A DNA stretch of 64,000 nt, taken from NCBI GenBank assembly GCA_028554755.1, contig JAPTOF010000005.1, forward strand, positions 9,805,501 through 9,869,500, in the 5' to 3' direction. The DNA comes from Cordia subcordata. Lineage: Eukaryota > Streptophyta > Magnoliopsida > Boraginales > Cordiaceae. This document shows, in pieces, positions 1 to 11,046 of this stretch. Every line of letters begins with the position of its first letter. Position 1 is the stretch's first letter. Under the pieces are notes generated by a model. It saw only the letters and a list, made by a program, of their open reading frames with translations, did no database searches and had not been told where the DNA came from. Both the position numbers and the translations under genes were made by a program.

Positions 1-52
1 ATGAAGGAGTCTCTGGAGATTTATTAGCCATCTCAGAGATAAACCTTGGAAT

Positions 53-1127
53 TTATGGGGATGAAGGGGAATGTATCACTGGTGGTCGAATGGCAGATTT
101 AGAAGCCACCATTTGAGGAGAAGGAGTATCAGGGACTACCTTATCTTTATTTTTAAGGGAGAGAGATTGAAGAATTTGAATTTGTTGTTCTACTTTCCTA
201 AGAAGGTCAGCATTAGGGTCTTCTTTTAGCTTAACTTTTGAGGGAAGCGAGAAAGGTTTGATAATTGGGGTAGAAATTTTTGAAGAAGATTTAGTCAGAA
301 AAGGTTCTTTTGAAACCAAAACTTCAATTTTGTCAAGTTACGTACCTAATGTATCTATGTATTAATTTGTAAAATTATTTTGTTCAATTATTTTATTAGT
401 TTCCTTGATTGTTGTTTCCTTAGATATATCTAAAGAAGTAGAGGGTCCTTTAATTGGGGACGCAGGAATAGAAAATCTTTGATAAGAAAGTTGAATATTT
501 TCAAATGGAGGTCTTTTGGAATCAATTGTAGTCTTTTGATCTAAAAGCAACCATTTATTTGTTGAAGAAGAAACCATTTGTAAATTTGTTGAAAAAGGAT
601 AATCGATTTCTTGTGCTGCGGTAAACATTTCAAACCACTGGAAAAAAAGAAGAGTGATTTTATTTTGTCGCATAAAATGATAAAATTCTTCATGGATCTC
701 ATCCTTTTGAGATCTCAAAAAGTGTTGAAGAAACCATATTCTTTTTTCCTCATTTTGAAGAGAGTTGAAATCAGTTTTGAGAAAAGAGAAATCAATTTTA
801 AATTCTGTGTTGACCATAAAAAGATTTTTTTGTTGATGAAGAAGGTTCTGCCATGTCACTGGCTGTTGATGACGTGTTAGATTGTTGAACATAAACATTT
901 TAAAGAATTGGTACAATTTCAACTGTGCCAAGAGGGATGTTGGATTTTGAACGCTGAAGATTGAAAGGACAATCAGGAGCATGTTGGAAAGGATATTTAG
1001 GTTCAGAGACGAGTCTGGACGAACGGGAAGAAGTAGATCTCCTAGTAGATCTCCTAACTGATTCGAAGTCAGAAGTACTAAACCTGATTTTTTTCTTGAC
1101 TGTTGAACTTGATCTCGACCGTGCCAT
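53..1127 (-). pseudogene. Pararetrovirus region between movement protein and coat protein (copy A), frameshifted
   Basis: This region follows the movement protein in viral orientation. It starts with an Arg/Ser-rich stretch (1127 to about 900). It then continues in a second frame (to about 362) with aromatic-rich, helix-like sequence, and then in a piece rich in Ser, Pro and Lys (319-53) with a leucine-rich stretch that could form a coiled coil. The frame changes near 900 and there are stop codons around 360-320, so it is broken. In related viruses the segment between movement and coat proteins is poorly conserved and has no firm function, and I do not assign one. It continues past the left edge. 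I am confident it is viral from position and composition, but unsure of its product. Confidence 0.55.
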
Positions 1128-1250
1128 CCTAGTGTTGCTCTATGGAGGCGAGGTCATTATGTTGTTAGGGTACTACTGGTGTTGGATTTGGAACCGTCCA
1201 TTCCACAGGAATCTTAATCTCATTCCATTTGATTGCCTTTGGAACGAAAG

Positions 1251-1979
1251 TTAGCCCCTTGTTGTTTTCAAATTTGTTTGCAAAAGCAAAGCCTCACCTT
1301 TGGTGCCAGTTTTTAACGCTTTTGGGTTCAAAACAGTTTTCATAACTTTGTAATGAACACGATAAATAACGACCAAAGAGACAATATTGGGATCCATGTT
1401 AAAACCACTTGTCTTCATGTCCAAGGTTAAGACTTTTGGTGTGCCTGGACAATGAAGTGCAACAGAAAAATTTGGATAACAGTTGAAAAATACTGGTCCT
1501 TTTGAAAGACTGGTTGCCACAGTTCCTAACAAAGAATCAGCATAGTTTTGGTGACATGCATCACGAAGACATACAAGAACTGTGTTGTTGAGACCATCTC
1601 TGGTCAAAGGTTTGACTGCAATGGTAACTAAACCTATATGCAGGAAATTATATTTTTGTGCATGTTTGTTGATAGCCTTTTGGGAAAGAAGTTGAATGGA
1701 CTGAACAGGCTCATTGACACTCATCGTCTGTTCAACCGTGTTGATTTGATAACTTGTTGAGAAATCAAAAGTATGAGTTTTGTAAACTTGAAAGACTGGT
1801 ACTTCTGGCAAAGTCCAATCGGAAAGATGTTGTTGAATTTCAGAAAACTTTTGTTTTTGTTTATTCAAAACATTTGTTGGGTTACTACTAGATGCAGAGG
1901 AAAGTTGTTCACTTGAATTACTTTTCCAAAATCTATCCATATTAATGCAAATGAATGTTGATGACACTGCCACAGTCAA
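1251..1979 (-). CDS. Caulimovirid movement protein (30K superfamily), copy A
   Basis: The 242-codon reading frame resembles movement proteins of the 30K superfamily, which let plant viruses pass through plasmodesmata. The recognisable core is a stretch with HIGLVTIAVKPLTRDGLN, a short CLRDAC segment, and then a glycine/proline-containing strand around GPVFFNCYPNFSVAL. The most likely initiators are the ATG at 1979 or an internal ATG about 13 codons later, which gives a start more typical of the family. The C-terminal end is probably displaced: the next frame after the stop at 1251 continues with family-like sequence, suggesting one frameshift near 1250. Copy B stops before this region, so it is the only movement protein in the window. 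It is an old endogenous copy; expression is not shown. Confidence 0.75.
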   Translation of the reverse strand: MTVAVSSTFICINMDRFWKSNSSEQLSSASSSNPTNVLNKQKQKFSEIQQHLSDWTLPEVPVFQVYKTHTFDFSTSYQINTVEQTMSVNEPVQSIQLLSQKAINKHAQKYNFLHIGLVTIAVKPLTRDGLNNTVLVCLRDACHQNYADSLLGTVATSLSKGPVFFNCYPNFSVALHCPGTPKVLTLDMKTSGFNMDPNIVSLVVIYRVHYKVMKTVLNPKALKTGTKGEALLLQTNLKTTRG

Positions 1980-2690
1980 CGTTTTACACCTCTCTAAACG
2001 CCTATCTCTCGGCTCACCGGGACTTACACTACACGACTATATGTGGTCGGGAAACTATACACTCACTTGAAGAAATATTGATAGATGTTGAATTGGCAAG
2101 ACAAATAATAAACTTGGCTCTGATACCGGGACGATCCCAGGACAGGATGTTATAAATAAACAATTACAAAATAATATTGAAATTCAATAATTTTGTACGA
2201 GCGCTTTCGCCACTGACCTTATACAAAATCAAAATGATAAATTAAATGAATTTGTTGAAAATAAATATATTGAAAATAAATTGAGGCAAACCTGTTGAAG
2301 AAAGATTATTGATATTGATCTGCAAAGAATTTAGAGGAGGAAGCGGAAGTACAGAATGTAAACACTCAATATACAAGTGCGCTCAGTCTTCTATCCAAGT
2401 CTTACTGAATGTACAAAAAGTTCAGTCTTAAATAGACTGAGAAAGAAATGAAAGGTCAAAAGTAAACAGTCCTAAAGCTACTTTGGATTCCTGTTGACAA
2501 TGATGTTATCAGGAATCTTAACTGTTGAAATTGACAAAAGTTGTTGAATAGTTGGACGCATGAATTTCTTTTGCCGAAAGTTGAAATTGAAGTGACAAAA
2601 GTTAACACGTGTGATACTTTTGCACCGAAAGTTGGTGTACCCATTGCTTTTGCTGTCGGGCCATCAGAATCTCCCTGTTGTCGATGTTGA
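1980..2690 (-). promoter_or_regulatory. Pararetrovirus intergenic region with pregenomic promoter and leader (copy A)
   Basis: This non-coding stretch lies between the downstream reading region and the movement protein. On the minus strand a TATA-like element (tatttaag, within 2427-2437) is followed by an AT-rich leader running to the primer-binding site at 2113-2127. The matching part of copy B (8847-9416) has the same TATA-like box and leader. In caulimovirids this region holds the promoter for the pregenomic RNA, the polyadenylation signal and a long structured leader. That role is inferred from family knowledge and position. Confidence 0.55.
2113..2127 (-). promoter_or_regulatory. tRNA-Met primer-binding site of the pararetrovirus
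   Basis: On the minus strand the bases read GGTATCAGAGCCAAG, matching the start of the plant initiator tRNA-Met primer site used by caulimovirids and many LTR elements. The base before GG is C where T is usual. Reverse transcription of the minus strand would start here, so it marks position 1 of the viral map. The movement protein begins about 130 bases downstream. Confidence 0.75.
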
Positions 2691-3905
2691 CTGGATCACA
2701 ACGCCTGGGAGTCGACGTTGATGTCATCTAGACCGAAATCTGGATCTTCATTCTGATCCGGGCTTGGATCCGGGCTTTGGTTCAAATCATCCAACTCTTC
2801 TCCCGGGTCTTGAAAATCCGTATTGAGTTCCCTAATGAGTCTGGCAATCTCCTTAGGGTTTGATGTTTGGGCCAGTTGAGCCTGCAATTGATTCTTGCGT
2901 ATGAGAAACTGGGATTGTTGTTGATGCCTTAATTCCAGGCCTCGGATGGTCTTTGAACCATTGTGGAACTACCTGGATGTTGAGTTTTGATTGATCCAAT
3001 CTGTCCCACCACTTGATGCGAAACATCTTGTAGAGGGATGGCGGTTCTTTACCGTCATCAAAGATGCTAAGATCCCATGACAGAATCCAAGCAATGTTGA
3101 ACTGAACATAAAAGATAAATAAAGAATAAAAAAATCTCCATTTATCCGGGGTTTTGAAAGATTTTTGAAAATGTTGAAAACATGACAAAATTGAAGGAGG
3201 AAGAATTCCTTCAATTCCACCAAAATTGTGCCACCAGTTTCTTATGAACCAAACTGGGGTTTTGAAATATTGAATTGATTACAAAAGAAAATAAACCAAG
3301 AATGTTGATGAGATTTGTTTTGAAAATACAAAATTTTTGACCAAGTTTCAACATAATCCCAATAGTTGAAACTTGGAGGAGAGAATTTCTCTGAAAATTG
3401 TTGACAAGACTGGAGTGTCTTGTGGGTGGCAATCCATTCTGCGGGGGTGATGATCCGCTTGATCTGGAGTTTAGAATGGGTTATCATGTTATTTTTGTCT
3501 TTGTTGTGGGTTACATTGATGGAATCAGTGTGTACGAGTATGAATTCGTAGAACACCTGGGTTTTTTGATTATGTTGATTTGTGAAATAAAATGGGAAGG
3601 AAAGTTCTTGGAGGACTTTCCAAGGGTCTTTGAGGCGTTGGAAGTCTGGTTCTATCCACGCTATTCTGAGCGAAATTCTGTGGATATACTGACTTTTTTT
3701 AAGGGGGTTTGAGGTTTTTGTTCTGATGTGGTTGGCAATGGTGTTGAGGGTGATTGTTGAGTTGCTTGAGAAAATGTTCTCAAGGGGGTGAAAGTATTTG
3801 ATGTTGAAATTTGAACGGTTTTTTGTTGGGTGTTATTGAGGATTGGGCAGACGCCATTGATGCTGTACTTATAGAGTACCAGCTTTTTGATGTTGGAGGT
3901 GTCTT
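2690..3905 (-). pseudogene. Pararetrovirus region downstream of pol (copy A), broken
   Basis: Read from 3905 to 2690 this matches copy B 7632-8846 closely. It holds a Ser/Thr/Pro-rich stretch, then aromatic-rich sequence with many Trp, Phe and Tyr residues (roughly 3556-2853), and ends in an acidic Asp/Pro/Ser-rich tail (2887-2696). Several frame changes and stops break it. In related viruses a protein after RNase H may act as an inclusion-body or translation-activating factor. I do not see a decisive motif for that here, so the role remains open. Confidence 0.6.
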
Positions 3906-4325
3906 TTTTGAGCGAACTGATTTCATGTTGTAGATCTTGAATTGAAGGTTGTGGAAGAGGAGTCCCATGTTGTTTTTTCAAAATCCTTTGAAGATTGTAG
4001 GGTTCTGTGGGCTCCGAGAGTTGAGTTGTTTGTTGAACTTCTTCAACCTTGTCTTGAGAGGGCAAATCCTTGATCGCTTGAAGATACTCCAATTGTTTTT
4101 GGGGAGAATCAAGATGTGTGGCGAATTGAATAAGCTGATCCAAAAGAGTTGAAGAGGAGGAAGAAGTAATAACATTTACTTTGAGTTTTGGTTTACTGCA
4201 GGAATTGCACATGCAGTTTTTTGAAATAATTGGTTGGGAAGAAGAAGAGGAAGATGAGTCGTCAGAAGAATTGTTCTCGAGTTCATCAAGTTGAAATTCT
4301 TCTTCTGAGGAAGATTCGAGGCCAG
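3906..4325 (-). pseudogene. Nucleocapsid tail of the coat region (copy A), joined to the downstream region by deletion
   Basis: The minus strand encodes an acidic Ser/Asp/Glu-rich stretch, then a Cys pair near MCN, a Ser/Thr stretch and a coiled-coil-like segment. All of it parallels copy B 5085-5485 with few differences. After the shared sequence SSLKK the two copies diverge. Copy B goes on into the protease, while copy A jumps to what copy B carries at about 7632. An extra codon-length insertion near the Cys pair also distinguishes copy A. It is not functional in its present form. Confidence 0.7.
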
Positions 4326-7300
4326 ATGATCTCTGACGCTACCAACACTCTCTTTTCAACAATAGCGATCCATTTTGAAGGTGGATCTGAATCACTCCAG
4401 GAAAAGAGTCTTGAAACTCTTTCCAATCTTAGGTGCAAAACTCTTAGGGATTTCCGATGGTACAAAGATACCTTCCTCACTAGGGTTATGCTCAGATTTG
4501 ACTGTCAACATTCCTTCTGGAAAGAAAATTTTCTTTTTGGACTCCCTCCTCTCTTTACAGAAAAGGTGTGAACCAAAATCTACAATCAACATGGTGGTTA
4601 TATTCCATATGATCACCTTTCATATGGTTAATTTATTGCTGTTATCAATCAAACAGGTTTGGAACTCTGTACAGACCTGCGTATCAAAAATCAACTTGAA
4701 CGTCAGCGACTTTCAACACGCAAAGAGCTTGGAAATTTCTGTGAGCAGTTCGGTTATCAGCCCTTACGAAACTCCCAATCTCTTTCAAGAAAACCCAAAC
4801 ATAAATCTTCTTTCAAAAACAAGCCTTCTCAATCACACTCAAAATCCCGCAAGTACCAAAAATACCAAAAACCAAGATTTGCCAAATCTAAATATTATTC
4901 CAAACCAAGCAAAAATATTAAATCATCCAAGAAATCCCCAGTCTGCTACAAGTGTTGTAAACCAGGGCATTTCTCCAATCAATGCAAGTTCAAAACCAAG
5001 TTGAATGAACTTCAAATGGATGAAGAGATTCAACAACAGCTTTTCAACATTCTCAACAATTCACCAACATCATCTTCCTCAAAAGAAGAATTTCAACTTG
5101 ATGAACTCGACAACAATTCTTCTGACGACTCATCTTCCTCTTCTTCTTCCCAACCAATTATTTCAAAAAATTGCATGTGCAACTGCAGTAAACCAAAACT
5201 CAAAGTAAATGTTATTACTTCTTCCTCCTCTTCAACTCTTTCGGATCAGCTTATCCAATTCGCCGCACATCTTGATTCTTCCCAAAAACAATTGGAGTAT
5301 CTTCAAGCGATCAAGGATTTGCTCTCTCAAGACAAGGCTGAAGAAGTTCAACAAACAACTCAACTCGTGGAGCCCACAGAACCCTACAATCTTCAAAGGA
5401 TTCTGAAAAAACAACATGGGACTCCTCTTCCACAACTTTCAATTCAAGATCTACAACATGAGATCAGTTCGCTCAAAAAAGAACTCTCAGATCTTAAATC
5501 TGAAGTTCATCAAATCAAATTAACTCTTTCTTCCCAACCTTCTTCCTCCAGCTCAATTTCTCCTTCAACACAGCAAGCTGAAGAAAAGGTTCAAGAAGAA
5601 AATCTTTTTCATATTTCTTCTCAAATAACGTTTCAAAAATGGCGAACTTTCGTCACGCTCGTCATCAACAATCAAGTCTCTTTTACTTTTATTGCATTAA
5701 TTGATTCAGGTGCGGACCTCAATTGTATTCAAGAAGGTTTAATTCCAACAAAATATTTTGATAAATCTTCTGAAAAAATGTCTGCCGTCAATGGATCATC
5801 TTTGAAAATCAAATATCGTCTTAATATTCATATTTGCAAAGATGGTGCTTGCATCAAAACAAGTTTTATTGTTATTCGAAATCTCAACACGCTAATCATT
5901 CTTGGATCCCCCTTCCTGGATTTAATCAAACCTTTTTCAGTTTCAAATGAGGATATCCAAACAACATTGCTTTCTCAACCTATTCTTTTTAATTTTATTG
6001 ATTCTCCTAGAGTTAAGAATCTTAATCTGCTTAAGGATCTTTCTCTTGAGAAAAAACTCAATTTGATCCTATGCAAAACTCAACAAATCAATTTACTCAA
6101 AGAGGATCTTGAGTTTGTTAGGATAACTTCAAAAATTGAATCATCTAATTTTCAACAACAAGTTTCTTCTTTTCAAAAACAACTTGAATCAGAAGTTTGC
6201 TCTTCCATTCCCAATGCTTTTTGGAAACGCAAAACACATGAGGTATTTTTGCCTTATGTTTCTGGTTTCAATGATTCCATGATTCCAACAAAAGCGTGTC
6301 CCATCGAAATGAACCAGGATACGCTTCAATATTGCAAACAGGAGACTCAAGATCTCCTCAACAAAGGTCTCATCCGACCCAGCAAAAGTCCATGGAGCTG
6401 TGCAGCGTTTTATGTCCACAAAGCATCTGAAATTGAACGTGGAACTCCCAGGATGGTCATCAACTGCAAGCCTCTCAACAGCGCACTTCAATGGATTCAC
6501 TATCCATTGCCCAACAAATGCGACCTTCTCAAGCGTCTCGTCAACGCAAAAATCTTTTCAACATTCGACATGAAGGGTGCATACAATCAAATCAAAGTTC
6601 CTGAAGAAGACAGATACAAAACTGCATTTAATGTCCCGTTTGGCCAATACGAATGGAACGTGATGCCTTTCGGTCTCAAAAATGCCTCCTCTGAATTTCA
6701 AAAAATCATGAATGACATTTTCAATCCTTACTCAACATTTTCCATTATTTACATCGATGATGTACTTATCTTTTCTGACAACATTCATCAACATTAGAAG
6801 CATTTGCATACATTTGTGCATCTCATCAGGTCAAATGGTTTAGTTGTTTCTACATCAAAAATTAAACTTTTCAAAACAAACATTAGGTTCTTAGGACACA
6901 ACATCACACAAGGCACTATCATTCCCATTGATAGGAGTCTAGAGTTTGCTTTTAAGTTTCCTGATGCAATCAAAGACAAAACTCAACTTCAGCGGTTCTT
7001 AGGGTGTCTCAATTATGTCTCTGAGTTCTGCCAAAATCTCACAAAAATCGCAAAACCTCTGCACCGGCGTCTCTCTAAAAATCCTCCAGCCTGGTCAGAT
7101 CATCACATCAACATCGTCAAACTTCTCAAACAAAAAACAAGGACACTTCCTTGTTTAGGTCTTCCTCATCCTCAGGCCTACAAAAATGTTGAAACTGATG
7201 CCTCAAAACAAGGTTTTGGTGGTATTCTCAAACAATATCTTTCTCCCCAACATCAAGAACAACTTGTTCGTTTTACTCAGGCTTCTGGAACCCAACACAA

Positions 7301-7587
7301 TAGAATTATAGTACTATAAAAAGGAAATTTTATCTATAGTGCTATGTATCACAAAATTTCAAGATGATTTGTTAAATCAAAAATTTCTTTTAAAAATTGA
7401 TTGTAAAGTAGCCAAAGATGTTTTGCAAAAAGATGTAAAAAATCTGGCTTCAAAACAAATTTTTGCAAGATGGCAAGCTCTTTTTTCAGTTTTTGATTTT
7501 GATATTGAGTTCATCAAAGGTAAATCAAATTCCCTTCCTGACTTCCTCACCAGAGAATTTTTGCAGGGAAAACAAAACCAACAATAA
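4326..7587 (+). pseudogene. Pararetrovirus coat C-terminus, CCHC, protease, reverse transcriptase and RNase H (copy B)
   Basis: The coat protein part (about 4326-4658) has the family pattern of an RWYKDTFLTRVMLR stretch followed by FWKE and GLPP. An open stretch of 712 codons (4659-6797) then holds a basic region, a CCHC knuckle (Cys96, Cys99, His104, Cys109), an acidic serine-rich spacer, an aspartic protease with DSGA at 349-352, and a reverse transcriptase with YIDD at 698-701. A TAG at 6795-6797 interrupts the polymerase, and the same frame continues to a TAA near 7317. A change of frame there leads into RNase H and its connection-like tail, ending at 7587. A stop and a frame change also lie between the coat part and 4659. 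It has all key pol motifs but is broken. Confidence 0.88.
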
Positions 7588-7589
7588 TG

Positions 7590-8846
7590 TCTTTGTCCAA
7601 GGACAAAGGCAAATGAAAAGCAACATCTTCAACAAGGACGCCTCTAACATCAAAAAGCTTGTACTCTATGAGTACAGCATCAATGGCGTCTGCCCAATCC
7701 TCAACAACACCCCAACAAAAAACCGTTTCAATTTCAACATCAAATACTTTCACCCCTTGAGAATATTTTCTCAAGCAACTCAGCAATCACCCTCAACACC
7801 ATTGCAAACCACATCAGAACAAAAACCTCAAGCCCCCCTAAAAAAAGTCAGTATATCCATAGAATTTCGCTCAGAATAGCGTGGATAGAACCAGACTTCC
7901 AACACCTCAAGTACCCTTAGAAAGTCCTCCAAGAACTTTCATTCCCATTTTATTTCACAAATCAACATAATAAAAAAAACCCAGGTGTTCTACGAATTTA
8001 TACTCGTAGACACTGATTCCATCAATGTAACCCACAACAAAGAAAAAAACAACACGGTAACCCATTATAAACTCCAGATCAAGCGGATCATCACCCCCGC
8101 AGAATGGATTGCCACCCACAAGACACTCCAGTCTTGTCAACAATTTTCGGAGAAATTCTCTCATCCAAGTTTCAACTATTAGGATTATGTTGAAGCTTGG
8201 TAAAAAATTTTGTATTTTCAAAACAATTTCATCAACATTCTCGGTTTATTTTCTTTTATAATTAATTCAATATTTCAAAAACCCCAGTTTGGTTTATAAG
8301 AAACTGTGGCACAATTTTGGTGGAATTGAAGGAATTCTTCCTCCTTCAATTTTGTCATGTTTTCATCATTTTCAAAAATCTTTCAAAACCCTCAATAAAT
8401 GGAGATTTTTTAATTCTCTATTTATCTTTTATGTTCAGTTCAATATTGCTTGGATTCTGTCATAGGATCTTAGCATCTTTGATAATGGTAAAGAACCGCC
8501 ATCCCTCTACAGGATGTTTCGCATCAAGTGGTGGGACAAATTTGATCAATCAAAACTCAACATCCAGGTAGTTCAACAATGGTTCAAAGACCATCCCGAG
8601 GCCTAGAATCAAGGCATTCAACAACAATCCCAGTTTCTCCTGCGCAAAAATCAATTGCAAGCTCAACTGGCCCAAACATCAAATCCTAAGGAGACTGCCA
8701 GACTCATTAGGGAACTCAATAAGGAATTTCAAGACCCGGGAGAGGAGTCGGACGATTTGACCCAAAGCCCGAATCCAAGCCCGGATCAGAATGAGGATCC
8801 AGATTTCAGTCTGGATGACATCAACGTCGACTCCCAGGCGTTCTGA
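7590..8846 (+). pseudogene. Pararetrovirus region downstream of RNase H (copy B), broken
   Basis: This is the counterpart of copy A 2690-3905. It contains a Ser/Thr/Pro-rich part (to about 7879), an aromatic-rich central part with many Phe, Trp and His residues (about 7985-8571), and an acidic Asp/Pro-rich tail (8655-8846). Stops near 7879, 8180, 8297 and 8571, with shifts between frames, make it non-functional. I infer it is the last viral reading frame before the intergenic region. Whether it corresponds to the translation-activating protein of other caulimovirids cannot be decided by eye. Confidence 0.6.
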
Positions 8847-9416
8847 TCCAGTCAACATCAACAACAGGGAGATTCTAAAGGCCCGACAGCAAAAGCAACG
8901 GGTACACCAACTTTCGGTGCAAAAGTATCACGCGTATTAACTTTTGTCACTTCAATTTCAACTTTCGGCAAAAGAAATTCACGCGTCCAACTATTCAACA
9001 ACTTTTGTCGATTTCAACAGTTAAGATTCTTGATAGCATCATTATCAACAGGAATCCAAAGTAGCTTTATGACTGTTTACTTTTGACCTTTCCTTTCTTT
9101 CTTAGTCTATTTAAGACTGAACTCTTTGTACACTTAGTAGGACTTGGATAGAAGAGTGAGCACACTTGTATATTGAGTGTTTACATTCTGTACTTTCGCT
9201 TCCTCCTGTATATTCTTTGCAGATCAATATCAACAATCTTTCTTCAACAAGTTTGCCTCAATTTATTTTCAATATATTTATTTTCAACAAATTCATTTAA
9301 TTTATCATTTTGATTTTGTATGAGGTCAGTGACGAAAGCGCTCATAAAAAATTATTGAATTTCAATATTATTTTGTAATTGTTTATTTATAGCATTCTAT
9401 CCTGGGTTCGTCCTGG
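8847..9416 (+). promoter_or_regulatory. Pararetrovirus intergenic region, pregenomic promoter and leader (copy B)
   Basis: It contains a TATA-like tatttaag at about 9111-9118, a leader, AT-rich sequence, and the conserved segment leading to the primer site. Comparison with copy A (reversed) shows close agreement to 9416. There copy A continues into the primer-binding site and copy B becomes unrelated sequence. Promoter function is inferred from the family. Confidence 0.5.
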
Positions 9417-10559
9417 CTCTACTGGTGCTAATAGAAAGATCAATTCTTCGATATCCCTCCTTTCCATGAACCAAATCACAGATGAAACAAAAACCTAGCA
9501 TTTCATGGTTCAAAAACTACCACTACCGCTACTATAATATATATAAAATAATAACTGTGTTTTACATAAGTCATTTTCAATATTATACTAATGTACTAAT
9601 TATTGGACATGAGTTTGAAATCATTACATCCATTATTTTTACGGTCACTTCTAAAGCAGACTGAGTATGTGCAAATATTACCATGCACCAAAAGTACAAT
9701 ACACCTCTTTGCATCCTATGCTTTGAAAAGGGGGGAAGGAAGGAGGGAAATGGATATGATCAGCTATTCTCTCTTTTTGCTCAAATTTCTCTTTTTTCGC
9801 TTTTCTTCTCTCATTTGCACTCTTCTCTTTAACTACAACCTGCTTAAAAGGAAAAGAAAAAAGATCAAATTGCTCTCTTGTCTCTCTCTCTTGCAACAAT
9901 AAGGCTGGTGTTAATGTTAGTGGTTGTTGCAGTAGCAACGGTGGTGGTGAAAAGACAGTGGTAAAGATGTAAAGTAGAAAAAGAAATGGAAGATGATGCT
10001 TCTTGTCATTTATTTATGGTGGTTGTTGTATCTATATGCTCTTCCCAATTTTGCTTAAAAATTCTTAAGGGTAATAAATCAGATTCCACATCAATTGCTT
10101 TGAAAGTGATTGTTTTTAGCGAGTTTATTCTGGTAGCAGAGGAAATATCAAGATCATTATCGGTAGTAACTAAACGAAAATCCTGAAGCTGAACAAAATA
10201 TAGTCAAAAAAGACGAACAATAATTACACTAAAATAGAAAATGTGGAATAGAGTATGTTAATGCAAGGCTGACATTAGTACGACACCCATTTTTCTTCAA
10301 AGATAGATTTCTAGCATTAAAAATCTCAGGCTCAATCACATCTTACATATATAAAGAACAATAAGAATTAGACAAATAACATAGCAATATACATAATCCA
10401 TACTTAGAAGGAATTTTAAAGACCACAATATCTATATAAAATTAATAACAGAGCTAGCAATTAAGTATGAAATCAAATCATCATTTTCAATTATATTAGC
10501 AATTGAATAACCATTGTTCTCTTTCTTCCCCCCCCCCTCGATGGAGGCTAAAGCTGAGC
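9417..10559. other. Intergenic stretch, no gene recognised
   Basis: AT-rich sequence with no reading frame resembling a known family. A short pyrimidine-rich area lies near 9770-9900 and a run of C near 10532-10540. Nothing here supports a gene or a named element. Confidence 0.5.
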
Positions 10560-11046
10560 TAAGAGTTCACAGGTTTTGGAGTAGAAGCTTCTCTCAAGTT
10601 ATCTCCCAGCAAACTTCTCAACCCATTCCGAGGTTCCTCAATTATATGCAAGCCTAGAGGAAGTTGTAGTCCAAAATTCACTATTTAGCTCACATATTTG
10701 TTCCCCTTTTGATAAATATGCTTTAGAGAGAACCCACGGTTTGCCCAAAATAATTTCTGACATTCTTCAACATAGGATAACACCCTACACCTCGGGCAAG
10801 AGTCTCCTTTAATCCAGTTAGCTAGAACTTGGGAATCAATCTCGATTTCCACTTTGTTTCATCCTTTTCGAACTGCAATTTGAAGACCCTCTAATAGTGC
10901 CATCACTTCCGCTACATTGTTTGTTCTAGTGCCGAGATTCATCACAAAGCACAGCACCCGTCGCCCCTGGCTATCTCAAAATAAACCTTCTGCCGCAATC
11001 ATCCCTGGGTTCCCTTTAAAGATAATTGAGGCTTTGACACCCAACT
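10560..11046 (-). pseudogene. RNase H-like (RVT_3) fragment of a LINE-type element
   Basis: On the minus strand from about 11040, the sequence reads as an RNase H domain of the kind found at the end of plant non-LTR retrotransposons. It has a KGNPG turn, then NLGTRTNNVAEVMALLEGL carrying the expected Glu, and then IEIDSQVL carrying the expected Asp. Two in-frame stops lie before the DSQG and NKVEIE segments, and the first catalytic Asp (normally before the Gly-rich turn) is replaced. It directly abuts the copia remnant at about 11046. It is a decayed fragment with no complete element around it. Confidence 0.75.

Larger units (their letters stand above)
1..4325 (-). mobile_element. Endogenous pararetrovirus copy A (Caulimoviridae), internally deleted, 5' part of an inverted pair
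   Basis: Read on the minus strand from 4325 down to 1, this copy carries the end of the coat/nucleocapsid region, a downstream reading region, a long non-coding region with a tRNA-Met-type primer site, a movement protein and a post-movement-protein region. It then leaves the window, where the coat protein would be expected. The order fits a circular caulimovirid genome. The block that copy B carries at about 5485-7632 (protease, reverse transcriptase, RNase H) is absent here. The sequence passes directly from the nucleocapsid tail to the downstream region near 3901-3908. Several frames are broken, so it cannot be an active virus as it stands. I recognise the family from the movement protein, primer site and similarity to copy B. 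Genus is uncertain; it may be solendovirus- or petuvirus-like. Confidence 0.85.
4326..9416 (+). mobile_element. Endogenous pararetrovirus copy B (Caulimoviridae), from coat protein to primer site
   Basis: This copy begins inside the coat protein, head-to-head with copy A. It carries in order the coat C-terminal part, a CCHC nucleocapsid knuckle, aspartic protease, reverse transcriptase, RNase H, a downstream region and the intergenic region. It ends at about 9416, where similarity to the copy A primer region stops after the bases TGG. It lacks the movement protein. It holds few stops and frameshifts and is the better preserved copy. No flanking target duplication is expected, since these viruses have no integrase. 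Confidence 0.88.

Noticed and set aside
1..9416. Possibility that the two pararetrovirus copies form one functional virus
   Set aside because: Movement protein and pol lie on opposite strands in different broken copies, with stops, frameshifts and missing coat sequence.
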